The notes: generated by a model not told the origin, from the letters alone. A stretch of 64,000 nucleotides of DNA from Streptomyces sp. B21-083 (GCF_036898825.1 NZ_JARUND010000001.1:1550001-1614000); one strand, 5' to 3'. Positions 1 to 11,121 are shown, counted from the stretch's first letter. Made by a program: numbers and translations.

Positions 1-472
1 CCTGCAGGCCCTCCTGGTCGCCGGGATCGAAGTGGGCGATCGCCACGTCCAGTTCGTAGTCGCGCAGTTGGCGGTGGAGTTCCTTCGTGGAAAGGCGGGA
101 ACGGACCTGCACCTTGGCCAGCGGGTGCGCCGCGCAGAACGCGGCCACGGGAAGCGCCAGGGTCGTGGACGCGGTGGGGTCGGTGCCCAGGCGCAGTGTT
201 CCCGTGATGCCGGACTGCACGGCGGCCACCTCGGCCTTGAACGCGTCCTGTTCGGCGAGGATGCGCTTGGCCCAGACGACGAGGCGTTCACCTTCCGGGG
301 TGAGGCCCTGGTAGTTGTGGCCGCGGTTGATCAGCGTGACGTTCAACTCCCGCTCCAGCTTGGCGATCGCCGCCGAGAGCGCCGGCTGGGACACGTAGCA
401 GGACTCCGCCGCCCGGGCGAAGTGCCGTTCCCTCGCCACCGCCACGAAGTACTCAAGCTGCCGGAACAGCAT
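1..472 (-). CDS. LysR-family transcriptional regulator (3' end cut by window)
   Basis: The leftward frame from the ATG at 472 runs off the window edge, so about 157 N-terminal residues are visible. It begins MLFRQLEYFVAVARERHF and carries the classic LysR winged helix-turn-helix (AAESCYVSQPALSAAIAKLE, then TPEGE), followed by the start of the effector-binding domain. The gene lies 94 nt beyond fdsD in the same direction, so it may be co-transcribed with or regulate the formate dehydrogenase operon; that is inference from position only. The effector is unknown and the C-terminal half cannot be judged. Confidence 0.85.
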   Translation of the reverse strand, partial: MLFRQLEYFVAVARERHFARAAESCYVSQPALSAAIAKLERELNVTLINRGHNYQGLTPEGERLVVWAKRILAEQDAFKAEVAAVQSGITGTLRLGTDPTASTTLALPVAAFCAAHPLAKVQVRSRLSTKELHRQLRDYELDVAIAHFDPGDQEGLQ

Positions 473-566
473 GAACGGTTCCTCTCTGTCCGGGGCCGCC
501 CCAGCGTACGCGGCACCTCCCCCGCGATGATCTACAGGGGAGACGGCGCGTGTCCGACCCGGCGGG

Positions 567-782
567 TCAGCGCAGGAGCTTCACCGCGGCGACGACGAGC
601 GGGTCGAGACCGTCCGCTCCGGCGTCGACGAACTCGTACAACCGCGTACGCATGCGCGGGTCCCAGAACTTCCCCACGTGTCCCGCGATCGCCTCGGCGG
701 CCAACTCACTCGGCAGGTGGCCGTGGTTCGCGGCGATGTCGTTGGCCATCCGGCGCTCCGGTGGTACGGCGGCTGCGACCAT
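567..782 (-). CDS. fdsD: NAD-dependent formate dehydrogenase delta subunit
   Basis: A 71-residue protein (MVAAAVPPERRMANDIAANH...) with the pattern of FdsD: a short helical protein containing RMANDIAAN and a later FWDPRMR segment. FdsD homologues are small proteins encoded last in fds operons and are needed for assembly or activity of molybdenum FDH. Its ATG overlaps nothing but starts 1 nt after the fdsA stop codon, so translation is probably coupled. The length is normal for the family. No cofactor-binding motif is expected or seen. Confidence 0.85.
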   Translation of the reverse strand: MVAAAVPPERRMANDIAANHGHLPSELAAEAIAGHVGKFWDPRMRTRLYEFVDAGADGLDPLVVAAVKLLR

Positions 783-783
783 G

Positions 784-3596
784 TCAGTCCACCACCATGA
801 CCATGTCGTCCGCCGCCGGTTCGGCTTCGGCCGCCCGCGTCGGGCGGGCGAGGCCGACCTGTACGGCGGTCACCTTGTACTCCGGGCAGTTGGTCGCCCA
901 GTCGGAGTTCTCCGTGGTCACCACGTTGGCGCCGGTCACGGGATGGTGGAACGTGGTGTAGACGACCCCGGTGGGCATCCGATCGGAGATCTCCGCGCGC
1001 AGCGACGTCTGTCCGACGCGGCTGGCGAGGGTGACCATGTCGCCGTTCTTGATGCCCCGGTCCTCGGCGTCGTGCGGGTGCAGTTCGAGGATGTCCTCGG
1101 GGTGCCAGGCGACGTTGCCGGTACGACGGGTCTGCGCGCCGACGTTGTACTGGCTGAGGATGCGTCCCGTCGTCAAAACCAACGGGAAGCGCCGCGTGCT
1201 GCGTTCGTTGGTCGGCACGTAGGAGGTGACCACGAACCGGCCCTTGCCGCGCACGAATTCGTCGACGTGCATGATGGGCGTCCCTTCCGGCGCCTCCTCG
1301 TTGCACGGCCACTGGATGCTGCCGAGCTTGTCCAGCAGCTCGAAGGAGACACCGGTGAAGGTCGGGGTGACCGACGCGATCTCGTCCATGATCTGGCTCG
1401 GACGGTCGTACGCCATCGGGTAGCCCATGGCGGTGGCGATCTCGCTGACGATCTCCCACTCGTGCTTGCCCGTCTTCGGCTTCATCACCGCGCGCACCCG
1501 GTTGATCCGGCGTTCGGCGTTGGTGAACGTGCCGTCCTTCTCCAGGAACGACGCCCCGGGCAGGAAGACATGGGCGAACTTGGCCGTCTCGTTGAGGAAC
1601 AGGTCCTGTACGACGACCAGTTCCATCGCTTCGAGCGCGGCGGTGACGTGCCCCAGGTTGGGATCCGACTGCGCGATGTCCTCACCGTGGACGAACAGGC
1701 CGCGGAAGGTGCCGTCGATCGCCGCGTCGAACATGTTCGGGATACGAAGTCCCGGTTCGGCCAGGAGGGTTCCTCCCCAGAGGTTCTCGAAGACGGTACG
1801 CACCGCGTCGTCGGAGACATGGCGATAGCCGGGGAGTTCGTGCGGGAACGAGCCCATGTCACAGGAGCCCTGCACGTTGTTCTGGCCGCGCAGGGGGTTC
1901 ACGCCGACGCCGTCCCGGCCGATGTTGCCGCACGCCATCGCGAGGTTGGCCATTCCCATGACCATGGTCGAGCCCTGACTGTGCTCGGTGACGCCGAGGC
2001 CGTAGTAGATGGCTCCGTTGGGGGCGGTCGCGTACAGCTTTGCGGCGGCCCGGAGTTCGGCGGCCGGAACGCCGGTGATGGGTTCGACCGCCTCCGGGCT
2101 GTTCTCGGGGCGGGCGACGAACTCCGCCCACTCGTCGAAGTCCTCGCACCTGGCGTCCACGAAGTCACGGTCGAACAGGCCCTCGGCGACCACCACATGG
2201 GCCATGGCGTTCACGACGGCGACGTTGGTGCTCGGCCTGAGCTGGAGGTGGTGCGAGGCCTCGATGTGCGGCGAGCGTACGAGGTCGATACGGCGCGGAT
2301 CGATGACGATCAGCTTGGCGCCCTCGCGCAGCCGACGCTTCATCCGGGACGCGAACACCGGGTGCCCGTCAGTGGGGTTGGCGCCGATCACCATGATCAC
2401 GTCGGCCTCGGCCACGGAACGGAAGTCCTGGGTGCCCGCCGACTCGCCGAAGGTCTGCTTGAGTCCGTATCCCGTCGGGGAGTGGCAGACGCGGGCGCAG
2501 GTGTCGACGTTGTTGTTGCCGAAGGCAGCGCGCACCATCTTCTGTACGACGTACACCTCTTCGTTGGTACAGCGCGAGGAGGTGATGGCGCCGACCGAAC
2601 TCGTGCCGTACCGGTCCTGGAGCTCGCGCATACGGCGGGCCACGGTGCCGATCGCCTCGTCCCACTCGACCTCGCGCCAGGGATCGGTGATCTTCTCGCG
2701 GACCATGGGCCTGATTTGGCGGTCGGGGTGGGTGGCGTAGCCGAAGGCGAAACGGCCCTTCACGCACGAGTGACCCTCGTTCGCCCCGCCGTCCTTGTAC
2801 GGCACCATGCGCACCAGTTCGTCGCCGCGCAACTCGGCCTTGAAGGAGCAGCCGACCCCACAGTAGGCGCAGGTGGTCACAACCGACCTGGTGGGCATGC
2901 CGAGTTCGACTACCGAGCGCTCCTGGAGCGTCGACGTCGGGCAGGCCTGGACGCAGGCGCCGCAGGACACGCACTCGGAGTCCATGAACGTCTCGCCGGC
3001 GCCTGCCGAGACCTTGGAGTCGAAGCCGCGCCCCTCGATGGTGAGCGCGAAGGTGCCCTGGACCTCACCGCAGGCCCGTACGCAGCGGGAGCAGGCTATG
3101 CACTTGGACGGGTCGAAGTCGAAGTAGGGGTTGGAGGTGTCCTTCTCGGCTTCGAGATGGTTCGCCCCCTCGTAGCCGTAGCGGACCTGCCTGAGCCCCA
3201 CCACGCCTGCCATGTCCTGGAGTTCGCAGTCTCCGTTGGCCGGGCAGGTGAGGCAGTCGAGAGGATGGTCGGAGATGTAGAGCTCCATGACGCCCTGGCG
3301 GAGCTTCTCCACCTTCGGCGTCTGCGTGCTCACCTTCATCCCGTCGGCGCACGGGGTGGTGCAGGACGCCGGGGTGCCGCGCCGGCCGTCGATCTCGACC
3401 ACGCACAGCCGGCAGGAGCCGAACGCCTCCAGGCTGTCGGTGGCGCACAGTTTGGGGATGCCGACGCCTGCCTGCGCGGCGGCGCGCATCACCGAGGTGC
3501 CCTCGGGGACGGTCACCGGCAGGCCGTCCACCTCCACGGACACCGTTGCCGGGCCGGGCCGTTCCGGGGTTCCGAAGTCGGGTTCCTTGAGGAGTG

Positions 3597-3600
<4 letters not shown>
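784..3600 (-). CDS. fdsA: Formate dehydrogenase alpha (catalytic, bis-MGD) subunit
   Basis: A 938-residue cytoplasmic subunit that oxidises formate to CO2. Cofactor ligands appear in the expected order: an N-terminal [2Fe-2S] set (C52, C63, C66, C80), a His/Cys cluster (H112, C116, C119, C125), two ferredoxin-like [4Fe-4S] sets (C167-C177 and C210-C220), then the molybdopterin-domain cluster (C244, C247, C251, C279). The active site reads RVCHSPTGYGL, giving a molybdenum-ligating Cys372 and adjacent His373, so this is a cysteine enzyme, not a selenoprotein. The C-terminal molybdopterin dinucleotide-binding domain follows. I chose the ATG at 3600 because it overlaps the fdsB stop (ATGA); an open frame continues upstream but is antisense to nothing useful and lies inside fdsB. 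Confidence 0.95.
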
Positions 3601-5242
<1,642 letters not shown>

Positions 5243-5246
<4 letters not shown>

Positions 5247-5770
5247 GAGGAGACCGTCCCGTCGAACGTGCCGTTTCGCGTCTCGTTCGGCGTGCCCCTG
5301 AGCGTCCCGCCGAGGAGGGAGCCCAGTCGGGCCGGGCTCACTCGCCCGTACAGACGTCCGTTCGCCTCCACCGCCGGCCCCAGCGCGCAGTTGCCCAGGC
5401 AGAAGACCTGCTCGACGGTGACCGAACCGTCCGCAGAGGTCTCCCCCAGAGTCAGTCCGCTCTCGCGCGCGTAGCTCACGAGGCGGTCGGCGCCCAGGGC
5501 CTGACAGGCCTCCGCGCGGCAGATGCGCACGGTGTTGCGGCCGGCGGGCTCGCGACGGAAGTCGTGGTAGAAGGTCACCACTCCGTGGACATCCGCCCGG
5601 GAGAGGTTGAGCGCGTCGGCCAGCTCCGGAATCGCCGCCTGCGGCACATGGCCCAACTCGGCCTGGACCGCGTGCAGTACGGGCAGCAGCGGGCCGCGCT
5701 GATCCCGGTGGTCGGCCACCACCCTCCGGACCACGCTCTCGACCGACTTGTCACTCCCGCTGGTCGTCAT
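5243..5770 (-). CDS. fdsG: Formate dehydrogenase gamma subunit (NuoE-like [2Fe-2S])
   Basis: A 175-residue thioredoxin-fold [2Fe-2S] subunit of the NuoE type, first gene of the fds operon. The four cluster cysteines are in CRAEAC and CLGNC, with the usual preceding helical domain (LLPVLHAVQAELGHVPQAAI and VHGVVTFYHDF). The ATG at 5770 is preceded by a GGCGGAG ribosome-binding site about 6 nt upstream; the longer open frame reaches through the operator region and is not credible. A Gly/Thr-rich C-terminal tail follows the domain. It should relay electrons between FdsA and FdsB. Confidence 0.92.
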
Positions 5771-5835
5771 GATCACTCCGCCTTCCGTCACGCGGGTCCC
5801 CGGCGGGGGTTGCAGGAGACTGAGACAATACCCCA

Positions 5836-5876
5836 TACAGGCTTCTGTATACAGACGACAGTTACAGAAGCCTGTA
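5836..5876. promoter_or_regulatory. Double palindrome between fdsG and gntR (candidate GntR/FCD operator)
   Basis: Two 14-bp sequences, TACAGGCTTCTGTA (5836-5849) and TACAGAAGCCTGTA (5863-5876), are perfect reverse complements of each other, and each is itself TACAG-N4-CTGTA. They are separated by 13 nt that begin with a further CTGTATACAG overlap (5845-5854). The site lies 66 nt upstream of fdsG and 119 nt upstream of the divergent gntR start, the natural place for autoregulation plus control of the fds operon. A half-site, CCTGTATGCTGCAG, occurs near 5911. Confidence 0.75.
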
Positions 5877-5994
5877 GGCCTTACGGCTCTCGCCATGTTG
5901 CATACCAAAACCTGTATGCTGCAGCCGTCGTCGGCAACCCACACGGCGGCCACCTCTTGGCAAGCCGTCGGCCCGGCGGCAGAACGGGACAACC

Positions 5995-6684
5995 ATGCGC
6001 GAGGCACTCACGGCCGCAGCGTCCCGGCGCGTCACCCGCCCGGCACCACTGCGCCAGGCCGTGTACGACGCCCTGACCGAACTGATCGTCAGCGGCTCCC
6101 TCAAGCCCGGTCAGCATCTGGTCGAGGCCGAGCTCGCCGAGCATCTCGGGGTCAGCAGGCAACCGGTCCGCGAGGCGCTGCAACGCCTTCAGACCGCCGG
6201 CTGGGTCGACCTGCGGCCCGCCCAGGGTGCCTTCGTCCACTCCCCCACCGAGGAGGAAGCCGCCCAACTCCTGGGCGTCCGATCGGTGTTGGAGACCTAC
6301 TCGGCTCAGCTCGCCGCCGCGAACGCGAAGCCCGAGGACGTCGACCACCTCTGCGAGCTTCAGATGCAGGGCGTCGACGCCCTCGCCGCCGACGACATCG
6401 AGCGCCTGGTCGCGGCCAACACCGCCCTGCACGCCTTCGTCACCTCGTTGGCCGCCAACGACGTCCTGGCCGAGATGCTCTCTCAGGTGGGCCAGAAGGT
6501 CCGCTGGTACTACACGCCCATCGCCAAGCCCCGCGGCAAGGAGGCCTGGAACGAGCACACGCAGCTCATCAAGGCCATCGCCAAGGGGGACGCGGTCCGC
6601 GCGGGCGAGGTCATGCGCAAGCACACCGAGCGTACGACCGACTTCTACCGCAGGCAGATCGCCGCCGGGGCGGGCAAGGACTGA
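5995..6684 (+). CDS. GntR-family (FCD domain) transcriptional regulator
   Basis: A 229-residue regulator. Residues about 18-85 form the GntR winged helix (LRQAVYDALTELIVSGSLKPGQ, AEHLGVSRQPVREALQRL), followed by an all-helical FCD ligand-binding domain with the metal-ligand style histidines (ANTALHAFV, EHTQLIKAI, RKHTERTTDFY). It is transcribed divergently from fdsGBAD across a double palindrome, so it probably senses an intermediate of oxalate or formate metabolism and controls both sides; the ligand is inferred, not shown. A decayed copy of its own C-terminus lies 108 nt downstream. Confidence 0.9.
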   Translation: MREALTAAASRRVTRPAPLRQAVYDALTELIVSGSLKPGQHLVEAELAEHLGVSRQPVREALQRLQTAGWVDLRPAQGAFVHSPTEEEAAQLLGVRSVLETYSAQLAAANAKPEDVDHLCELQMQGVDALAADDIERLVAANTALHAFVTSLAANDVLAEMLSQVGQKVRWYYTPIAKPRGKEAWNEHTQLIKAIAKGDAVRAGEVMRKHTERTTDFYRRQIAAGAGKD

Positions 6685-6726
6685 GCCGGAACCGGCACTC
6701 GCGAAGGAATCCGAACGGGCCGACTT

Positions 6727-6747
6727 CCGGACGGAGTTTCCGTCCGG
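6727..6747. terminator. Stem-loop after gntR
   Basis: CCGGACGG (6727-6734) pairs with CCGTCCGG (6740-6747) across a 5-nt loop, 43 nt beyond the gntR stop. There is no long U-tract, as is usual in Streptomyces. Confidence 0.5.
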
Positions 6748-6791
6748 CCGTTCCGGAGTTCAGGAGGCCGCGAGGGTCTTCGCCGGCCGGG

Positions 6792-6863
6792 CTGCGACGC
6801 ACCGCCAACACCAACGACTTCTACTGCGAGCAGATCGCGGCGCCGGCCGAACGGAACGCGTGA
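6792..6863 (+). pseudogene. Remnant of a second GntR/FCD regulator C-terminus
   Basis: The frame ending at the TGA at 6861-6863 reads LRRTANTNDFYCEQIAAPAERNA, matching the intact regulator's last residues (ERTTDFYRRQIAAGAGKD) at the same distance from the stop. No start codon, ribosome-binding site or preceding domain exists, so this is a relic of a duplicated or recombined gene rather than a gene. The match is short but includes the diagnostic DFYxxQIAA core. Confidence 0.6.
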
Positions 6864-6901
6864 CGACGAGGCAGAGGGCAGAGGGCAGAGGGCAGGCAGG
6901 G

Positions 6902-7465
6902 TCAGGAACTCGGGTCGATCTCCCGCAGCAGTCCGGTCGTCACGTCGAAGACGAAGCCCCGTACGTCGTCCGTGTGCGGCAGGAACGGCGAGGTGCGCAC
7001 GCGCTGCATCGACTGCCGTACGTCCTGGTCGACGTCCCGGAAGGCCTCCACCGCCCACGCCGGGCGCTGGCCGACCTCCAGCTCCAGTTCGTGCCGGAAG
7101 TCCTCGGTGAGGGTCTGGAGGCCGCAGCCGGTGTGGTGGATGAGGACGACGCTGCGAGTACCGAGCGCACGCTGGCTGATCGTCAGGGAACGGATGGTGT
7201 CGTCGGTGACGACACCGCCGGCGTTGCGGACGGTGTGGCAGTCGCCGAGTCGCAGGCCGAGCGCCGCGTGCAGGTCGATACGGGCGTCCATACAGGCCAC
7301 GACCGCCACGCGCAGCACCGGGCGGGCGTCCATCCCCGGATCGGCGAAGTCGGCGGCGTAGGCACGGTTGGCCTCCACGAGCCGGTCGGTGACCGTGCCG
7401 GCGCCGGGGCCGGCACCGGGTGCGCTGTGGGCAGGGTGGGCGGGACGGGGTGCGTGGGTCGACAT
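6902..7465 (-). CDS. Beta-class carbonic anhydrase
   Basis: A 187-residue cytoplasmic zinc enzyme interconverting CO2 and bicarbonate. The zinc ligands are C58 (VACMDAR), H111 and C114 (IHHTGCG), and the D60/R62 dyad of the CxDxR motif is intact. The family matches the short actinobacterial beta-CA type (about 165-190 aa). The Pro/His/Ala-rich first 22 residues are probably disordered. Position between frc and the formate dehydrogenase operon suggests handling of CO2 released by oxalate and formate catabolism. A strong terminator separates it from frc, so it likely has its own promoter in 7466-7502. Confidence 0.92.
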   Translation of the reverse strand: MSTHAPRPAHPAHSAPGAGPGAGTVTDRLVEANRAYAADFADPGMDARPVLRVAVVACMDARIDLHAALGLRLGDCHTVRNAGGVVTDDTIRSLTISQRALGTRSVVLIHHTGCGLQTLTEDFRHELELEVGQRPAWAVEAFRDVDQDVRQSMQRVRTSPFLPHTDDVRGFVFDVTTGLLREIDPSS

Positions 7466-7502
7466 GCTGGGCTACCTCACTCCGGTTGGGTTCGAACAAG
7501 CG

Positions 7503-7546
7503 CCGTTCCGGGCGAGGCGCGGATCTCTGCGCCTCGCCCGGAACGG
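7503..7546 (-). terminator. Strong stem-loop downstream of frc
   Basis: A perfect 18-bp stem: CCGTTCCGGGCGAGGCGC (7503-7520) and its reverse complement (7529-7546) around an 8-nt loop. It begins 27 nt after the frc stop and precedes the carbonic anhydrase gene. Confidence 0.85.
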
Positions 7547-7573
7547 AGTGGAAGCGGCGTCGGCCGCCGGCGG

Positions 7574-8803
7574 TCAGATCACACCCTGCGCCCTGAGGGC
7601 CGGCAACTCATCCTCGCCCAGGCCGAGTTCGCCTATGAGAATGCCGGCGGTGTGCTGACCCAGGAGGGGCGGAGTGGTGATGTGGGTGGGCGAGTCGGAG
7701 AGTTTGAGAGGGTTGCCGACCGTGGTGAAGTGACCGCGTTCGGGGTGCTCGACGGTGACGATCATGTCGTTGGCGGCGAGTGAGGGGTCCTCGATGATCT
7801 CCTTGGTGGAGAGGATCGGCCCGCAGGGGATGTTGTATGCGTTCAGCCGTTCCAGGACCTGCCATTTCGGCAGGGTCGACGTCCATTCCTCGATCAGCTG
7901 GAACATTTTCGCCAGCTTCGGCAGCCGTGCCTCGGGGGTGGCCCATTCGGGGTCGTCGGCGAGTTCGGGCCGGCCGATCAGCGCGGCGAGGGGCTTCCAG
8001 CCGGGCGGCTGGACGATGACGTACACGTAGTCGTTGGGGCCGCCCGGCGCGCAGCGCACGGCCCAGCCGGGCTGACCACCACCCGACGCGTTCCCCGAAC
8101 GGGGCACCTCGTCCCCGAAGTCCTCGGTGGGGTATTCGGCCAGGGTCCCGCGCGCCAGCCGCTGCTGGTCGCGCAGTTTCACCCTGCACAGGTTGAGTAC
8201 CGCGTGCTGCATCGCCACATTCACCCGCTGCCCCCGCCCGGTCGTCTCACGCTGGAACAGGGCGGCCAAAATGCCGGCGACCGCGTGGATGCCGGTCCCG
8301 GAGTCGCCGATCTGCGCCCCGGTCGCCATCGGCGGCCCGTCCTCGAACCCGGTGGTGGCCATGGAGCCGCCCATCGCCTGGGCGACCACCTCGTAGGCCT
8401 TGAAGTCCGTGTACGGGCCCTCCCCGAAGCCCTTGATCGACGCGTACACCACCCGAGGGTTGATCTCCCTGATCCGGTCCCAGGTGAAACCCATCCGGTC
8501 CACCGCACCCGGTCCGAAGTTCTCGACCAGCACGTCCGACCGCCGGATCAGCTCGGTCAGAATCTCCTTGCCCCGCTCGGACTTGGTGTTGAGGGTGACA
8601 CTGCGCTTGTTGCAGTTGAGCATCGTGAAGTAGAGGGAGTCCGCGTCCGGAACGTCCCGCAGCTGCCGGCGGGTGATGTCCCCGCCGGGTGCCTCCACCT
8701 TCACCACATCCGCGCCCAGCCAGGCCAGCAGCTGCGTCGCCGACGGACCGGACTGCACATGCGTCATGTCCAGGACGCGAATCCCCTCAAGAGCCTTCGT
8801 CAT
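7574..8803 (-). CDS. frc: Formyl-CoA:oxalate CoA-transferase
   Basis: A 409-residue class III (CaiB/BaiF family) CoA-transferase that moves CoA from formyl-CoA to oxalate. The catalytic aspartate is D167 in [12 protein letters not shown], and the Frc-type glycine loop is present as [14 protein letters not shown], which separates it from general CaiB proteins. The N-terminus [19 protein letters not shown] is typical. The ATG at 8803 has an upstream GAGGTGG; an earlier in-frame ATG at 8839 lacks one. It lies 84 nt after the aldehyde dehydrogenase gene and is probably in its operon. A fragment of a second copy is found at 11228-11310. Confidence 0.93.
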   Translation of the reverse strand: MTKALEGIRVLDMTHVQSGPSATQLLAWLGADVVKVEAPGGDITRRQLRDVPDADSLYFTMLNCNKRSVTLNTKSERGKEILTELIRRSDVLVENFGPGAVDRMGFTWDRIREINPRVVYASIKGFGEGPYTDFKAYEVVAQAMGGSMATTGFEDGPPMATGAQIGDSGTGIHAVAGILAALFQRETTGRGQRVNVAMQHAVLNLCRVKLRDQQRLARGTLAEYPTEDFGDEVPRSGNASGGGQPGWAVRCAPGGPNDYVYVIVQPPGWKPLAALIGRPELADDPEWATPEARLPKLAKMFQLIEEWTSTLPKWQVLERLNAYNIPCGPILSTKEIIEDPSLAANDMIVTVEHPERGHFTTVGNPLKLSDSPTHITTPPLLGQHTAGILIGELGLGEDELPALRAQGVI

Positions 8804-8887
8804 GATCGCCACCTCACTGTTACGTCGACGTGTGTGCACGCGATGTCCGCCGGGCGGCGCCCCCGCGCGGGCGCCGCCCCGCCGCGG

Positions 8888-10453
8888 TCACGGCATGAGC
8901 TGGTACTCCGGGAAGTTCCCGGGCAGCCGCTCGCCCGCCGGTCCCTGGGTCACCGCGCGCACCAGCAGCTCGCCGCCGACGAACGCGCCGCGCCAGGACG
9001 CGCCGAACCCGCCGAACAACTCGTCGCGGTCACCCCGCGAACGCGGCTTGCCGTGGCCGACCTTGAAGGCGCGGATCTGTGGGGCCAGCCGGTCGTAGGT
9101 CGCCCGGTCGTCCGTGGACAGGGTGGCCACCAGCGCGCCGTTGGAGGCGTTCATCGCGGCGAGCAGCTCCGCCTCCGTGTCGACCAGGACGATGGTGTCG
9201 ACCGGCCCGAACGGCTCCGCGTGGTGCAGCGGCGAGGAGGGCGGCGGGGCCAGGAGCGTGACCGGCTGCACGTACGCCGAGGTGTCCTGGCCGGGCAGGA
9301 AGCGCGAGTCGGTCTCACTGGCGCGGTGCAGGGGAACGGCGCCGCGAGCGATGGCCTCGGCGACCTGGTCGTGCAGCTCCTTCGCCTTGGCCGCGTTGAT
9401 CACGGGCCCGAAGTCCAGTGCCGGGTAAGGGTCGTCGGCTTTCTCGACGGCGAGCGGGTGTCCGACGCGCAGGGTGCGTACCGCCGGGAGGTACGCCGTC
9501 AGGAACTCGTCGAACAGTTCCCGTTGGACGACGAAGCGCGGGTACGCCGTGCAGCGCTGTTTGCCGTAGTCGAAGAGCTTGGGGACGACGGCCGTGAGGG
9601 CGTCCCAGTCCGAGTAGTTCCAGATGCCCCAGGTGTTGAGCCCTTCCTGTTCGAGGACGTGGCGTTTGCCGAGATCGGCGACTGCCGTGGCCACCGCGGC
9701 GCCCGTGTCGCGACCGCCCACGAAGGAGACACAGCCGATCTCGGGCGCCCGCACCAGCGCCTCGGACAACTCGCCCCCGCTGCCGCTGACGAGGGTGACG
9801 GGAATCCCCTCACGGGCGGCGAGCGCGCAGGCCAGGGTCAGACAGGCGACACCGCCGTCGGTCGGGGTCTTGGCGATGACCGCGTTGCCTGCCAGTGCCT
9901 GGACCAGCATCGCGTGAACGAGCACGCTCATCGGGTAGTTCCAGCTGGCGATGTTGGAGACGGGGCCGTCCAGCGGCGCCCGGTCGGCGACCATCGGTTC
10001 GATGCCGTCGGCATACCAGCGGACTCCGTCGATGGCCCGGTCGACGTCCGCCTGGGCGAGCCGCCAGGGCTTGCCGATCTCCCAGACGAGCAGGAGTGCG
10101 AGGAGTTCGCGGTGGTGGGTGAGGGCGTCGAGAGTGGCCGCGACGCGGGCGCGACGCTCGACGAGCGGAACGTGCCGCCAGTCGCGGTGCTGGTCGAGGG
10201 AGGCGCGTACGGCCTGGCGGGCGGTGTCCCGGTCCAGGCGCGGCGGACCGACGATGGGGCTGCCGTCGACGGGGCTGGAGGCGGGCCGGGCCCGGCCGTC
10301 CGCCTGCCAGGCGGAGTTCCAGAGGTTGAGGACACGGTCGTCGCGGAACGCCTCGGGGGCGACGACGAGGCATCGCTGCCAGGCGTCGGTCCAGGCCGTG
10401 CCGGACTTCACCACGAGGTGGGTGGATCGGGTGGAGTCGAGGGTGGTGGTCAT
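8888..10453 (-). CDS. Aldehyde dehydrogenase family protein
   Basis: A 521-residue ALDH-superfamily enzyme. The recognisable catalytic residues are N172 (SWNYP), K195 (IAKTP), a glutamate in VLEQEGLN (E268 or E270) and the nucleophile C301 in GKQRCTAYPR; the C-terminal half has the FGPVDTIV segment (a variant of FGPV). The consensus around the general base is unusual, so it is a divergent ALDH. Proximity to frc suggests glyoxylate or another C2 aldehyde/acyl-CoA as substrate; this is inference. The ATG at 10453 is the first in the homologous region; the open frame upstream runs into the sucC pseudogene area. Confidence 0.85.
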   Translation of the reverse strand: MTTTLDSTRSTHLVVKSGTAWTDAWQRCLVVAPEAFRDDRVLNLWNSAWQADGRARPASSPVDGSPIVGPPRLDRDTARQAVRASLDQHRDWRHVPLVERRARVAATLDALTHHRELLALLLVWEIGKPWRLAQADVDRAIDGVRWYADGIEPMVADRAPLDGPVSNIASWNYPMSVLVHAMLVQALAGNAVIAKTPTDGGVACLTLACALAAREGIPVTLVSGSGGELSEALVRAPEIGCVSFVGGRDTGAAVATAVADLGKRHVLEQEGLNTWGIWNYSDWDALTAVVPKLFDYGKQRCTAYPRFVVQRELFDEFLTAYLPAVRTLRVGHPLAVEKADDPYPALDFGPVINAAKAKELHDQVAEAIARGAVPLHRASETDSRFLPGQDTSAYVQPVTLLAPPPSSPLHHAEPFGPVDTIVLVDTEAELLAAMNASNGALVATLSTDDRATYDRLAPQIRAFKVGHGKPRSRGDRDELFGGFGASWRGAFVGGELLVRAVTQGPAGERLPGNFPEYQLMP

Positions 10454-10721
10454 GCGGTGTCTCCGCTCTCGGTGCACAGTCGGGGGCGGGGGTACGAGGG
10501 GGTGCAGCGGCGCGAGGGGGTCATGGACGCGGTTACGTCGTGGAGCACTGTCGGGTTGTCGGGCGCCGTGGGGGTTCTGGGCCACGGCGGGGTCGTACGG
10601 GCCGGTGGTCACCGACTGTCGGCCATGGCCGCGTGTCGCGGTCGGCGTCGCGGTCGGCGTCCAGGAGGGCGAGTACCAGGCGGGCCGTCTCGATCGGGGC
10701 GTTCCCCACCTGAAGGCCGAC

Positions 10722-11049
10722 CGCCTCCAGCGCCACCTGCCACAGCCGTAGGAGGACGTCGGCGGACTCCGGTGGCAGTAGCCCTGCGGCTTCGGCGATC
10801 TCCGTGGCCTTCGCGGAGGTGACGCCCTCGGCTGAGGCGATCGCCAGCAAGCGGCCCGCCGTACGGTCAAGGACGTAGGAGACTTAGAACTCGCTCTCGA
10901 CGTCGGCGAGTTCGACGGTCTGGTCCACCATGACCTTGCCGACCGTGTGGCCTTGTGGCCGCCTCAGGCGAGTCGGTGGCCCCCGCCCTCGGTACGAGGA
11001 TGCCGCGCTCTTCGAAGAGTCCGCAGGCTTGGTGCTCGTACAGGTCCAT
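10722..11049 (-). pseudogene. Decayed succinyl-CoA ligase beta subunit-like gene (sucC type)
   Basis: From the ATG at 11049 the frame reads MDLYEHQACGLFEERGILVP and TDSPEAA, the N-terminus of ATP-grasp SucC proteins. A deletion of roughly 45-50 codons with a frameshift then joins it near 10955 to GHTVGKVMVDQTVELADVES, SucC residues around 85-105. An in-frame TAA (10884-10886) falls where homologues have Tyr (EFY to EF-stop), and the same frame continues VSYVLDRTAGRLLAIASAEG and PPESADVLLRLWQ. So there is at least one deletion/frameshift and one nonsense change. Similarity fades before the aldehyde dehydrogenase start; 10454-10721 holds nothing I recognise. Confidence 0.75.
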
Positions 11050-11121
11050 GATTCGGCTCCCGTCCTAAAAGTGCCGCACGCCCCCTGGACATCACCCCAC
11101 CGGATGCGGGATAACAATCTT

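Noticed and set aside
2479..2500. Selenocysteine in the formate dehydrogenase
   Set aside because: The active-site codon region encodes Cys (RVCH); there is no in-frame TGA and no SECIS-like need.
10533..10850. Possible 105-residue intact gene downstream of the sucC remnant
   Set aside because: Its start lies inside a segment homologous to internal SucC sequence and the frame continues upstream into the stop that ends the first part, so it is the pseudogene's tail, not a gene.
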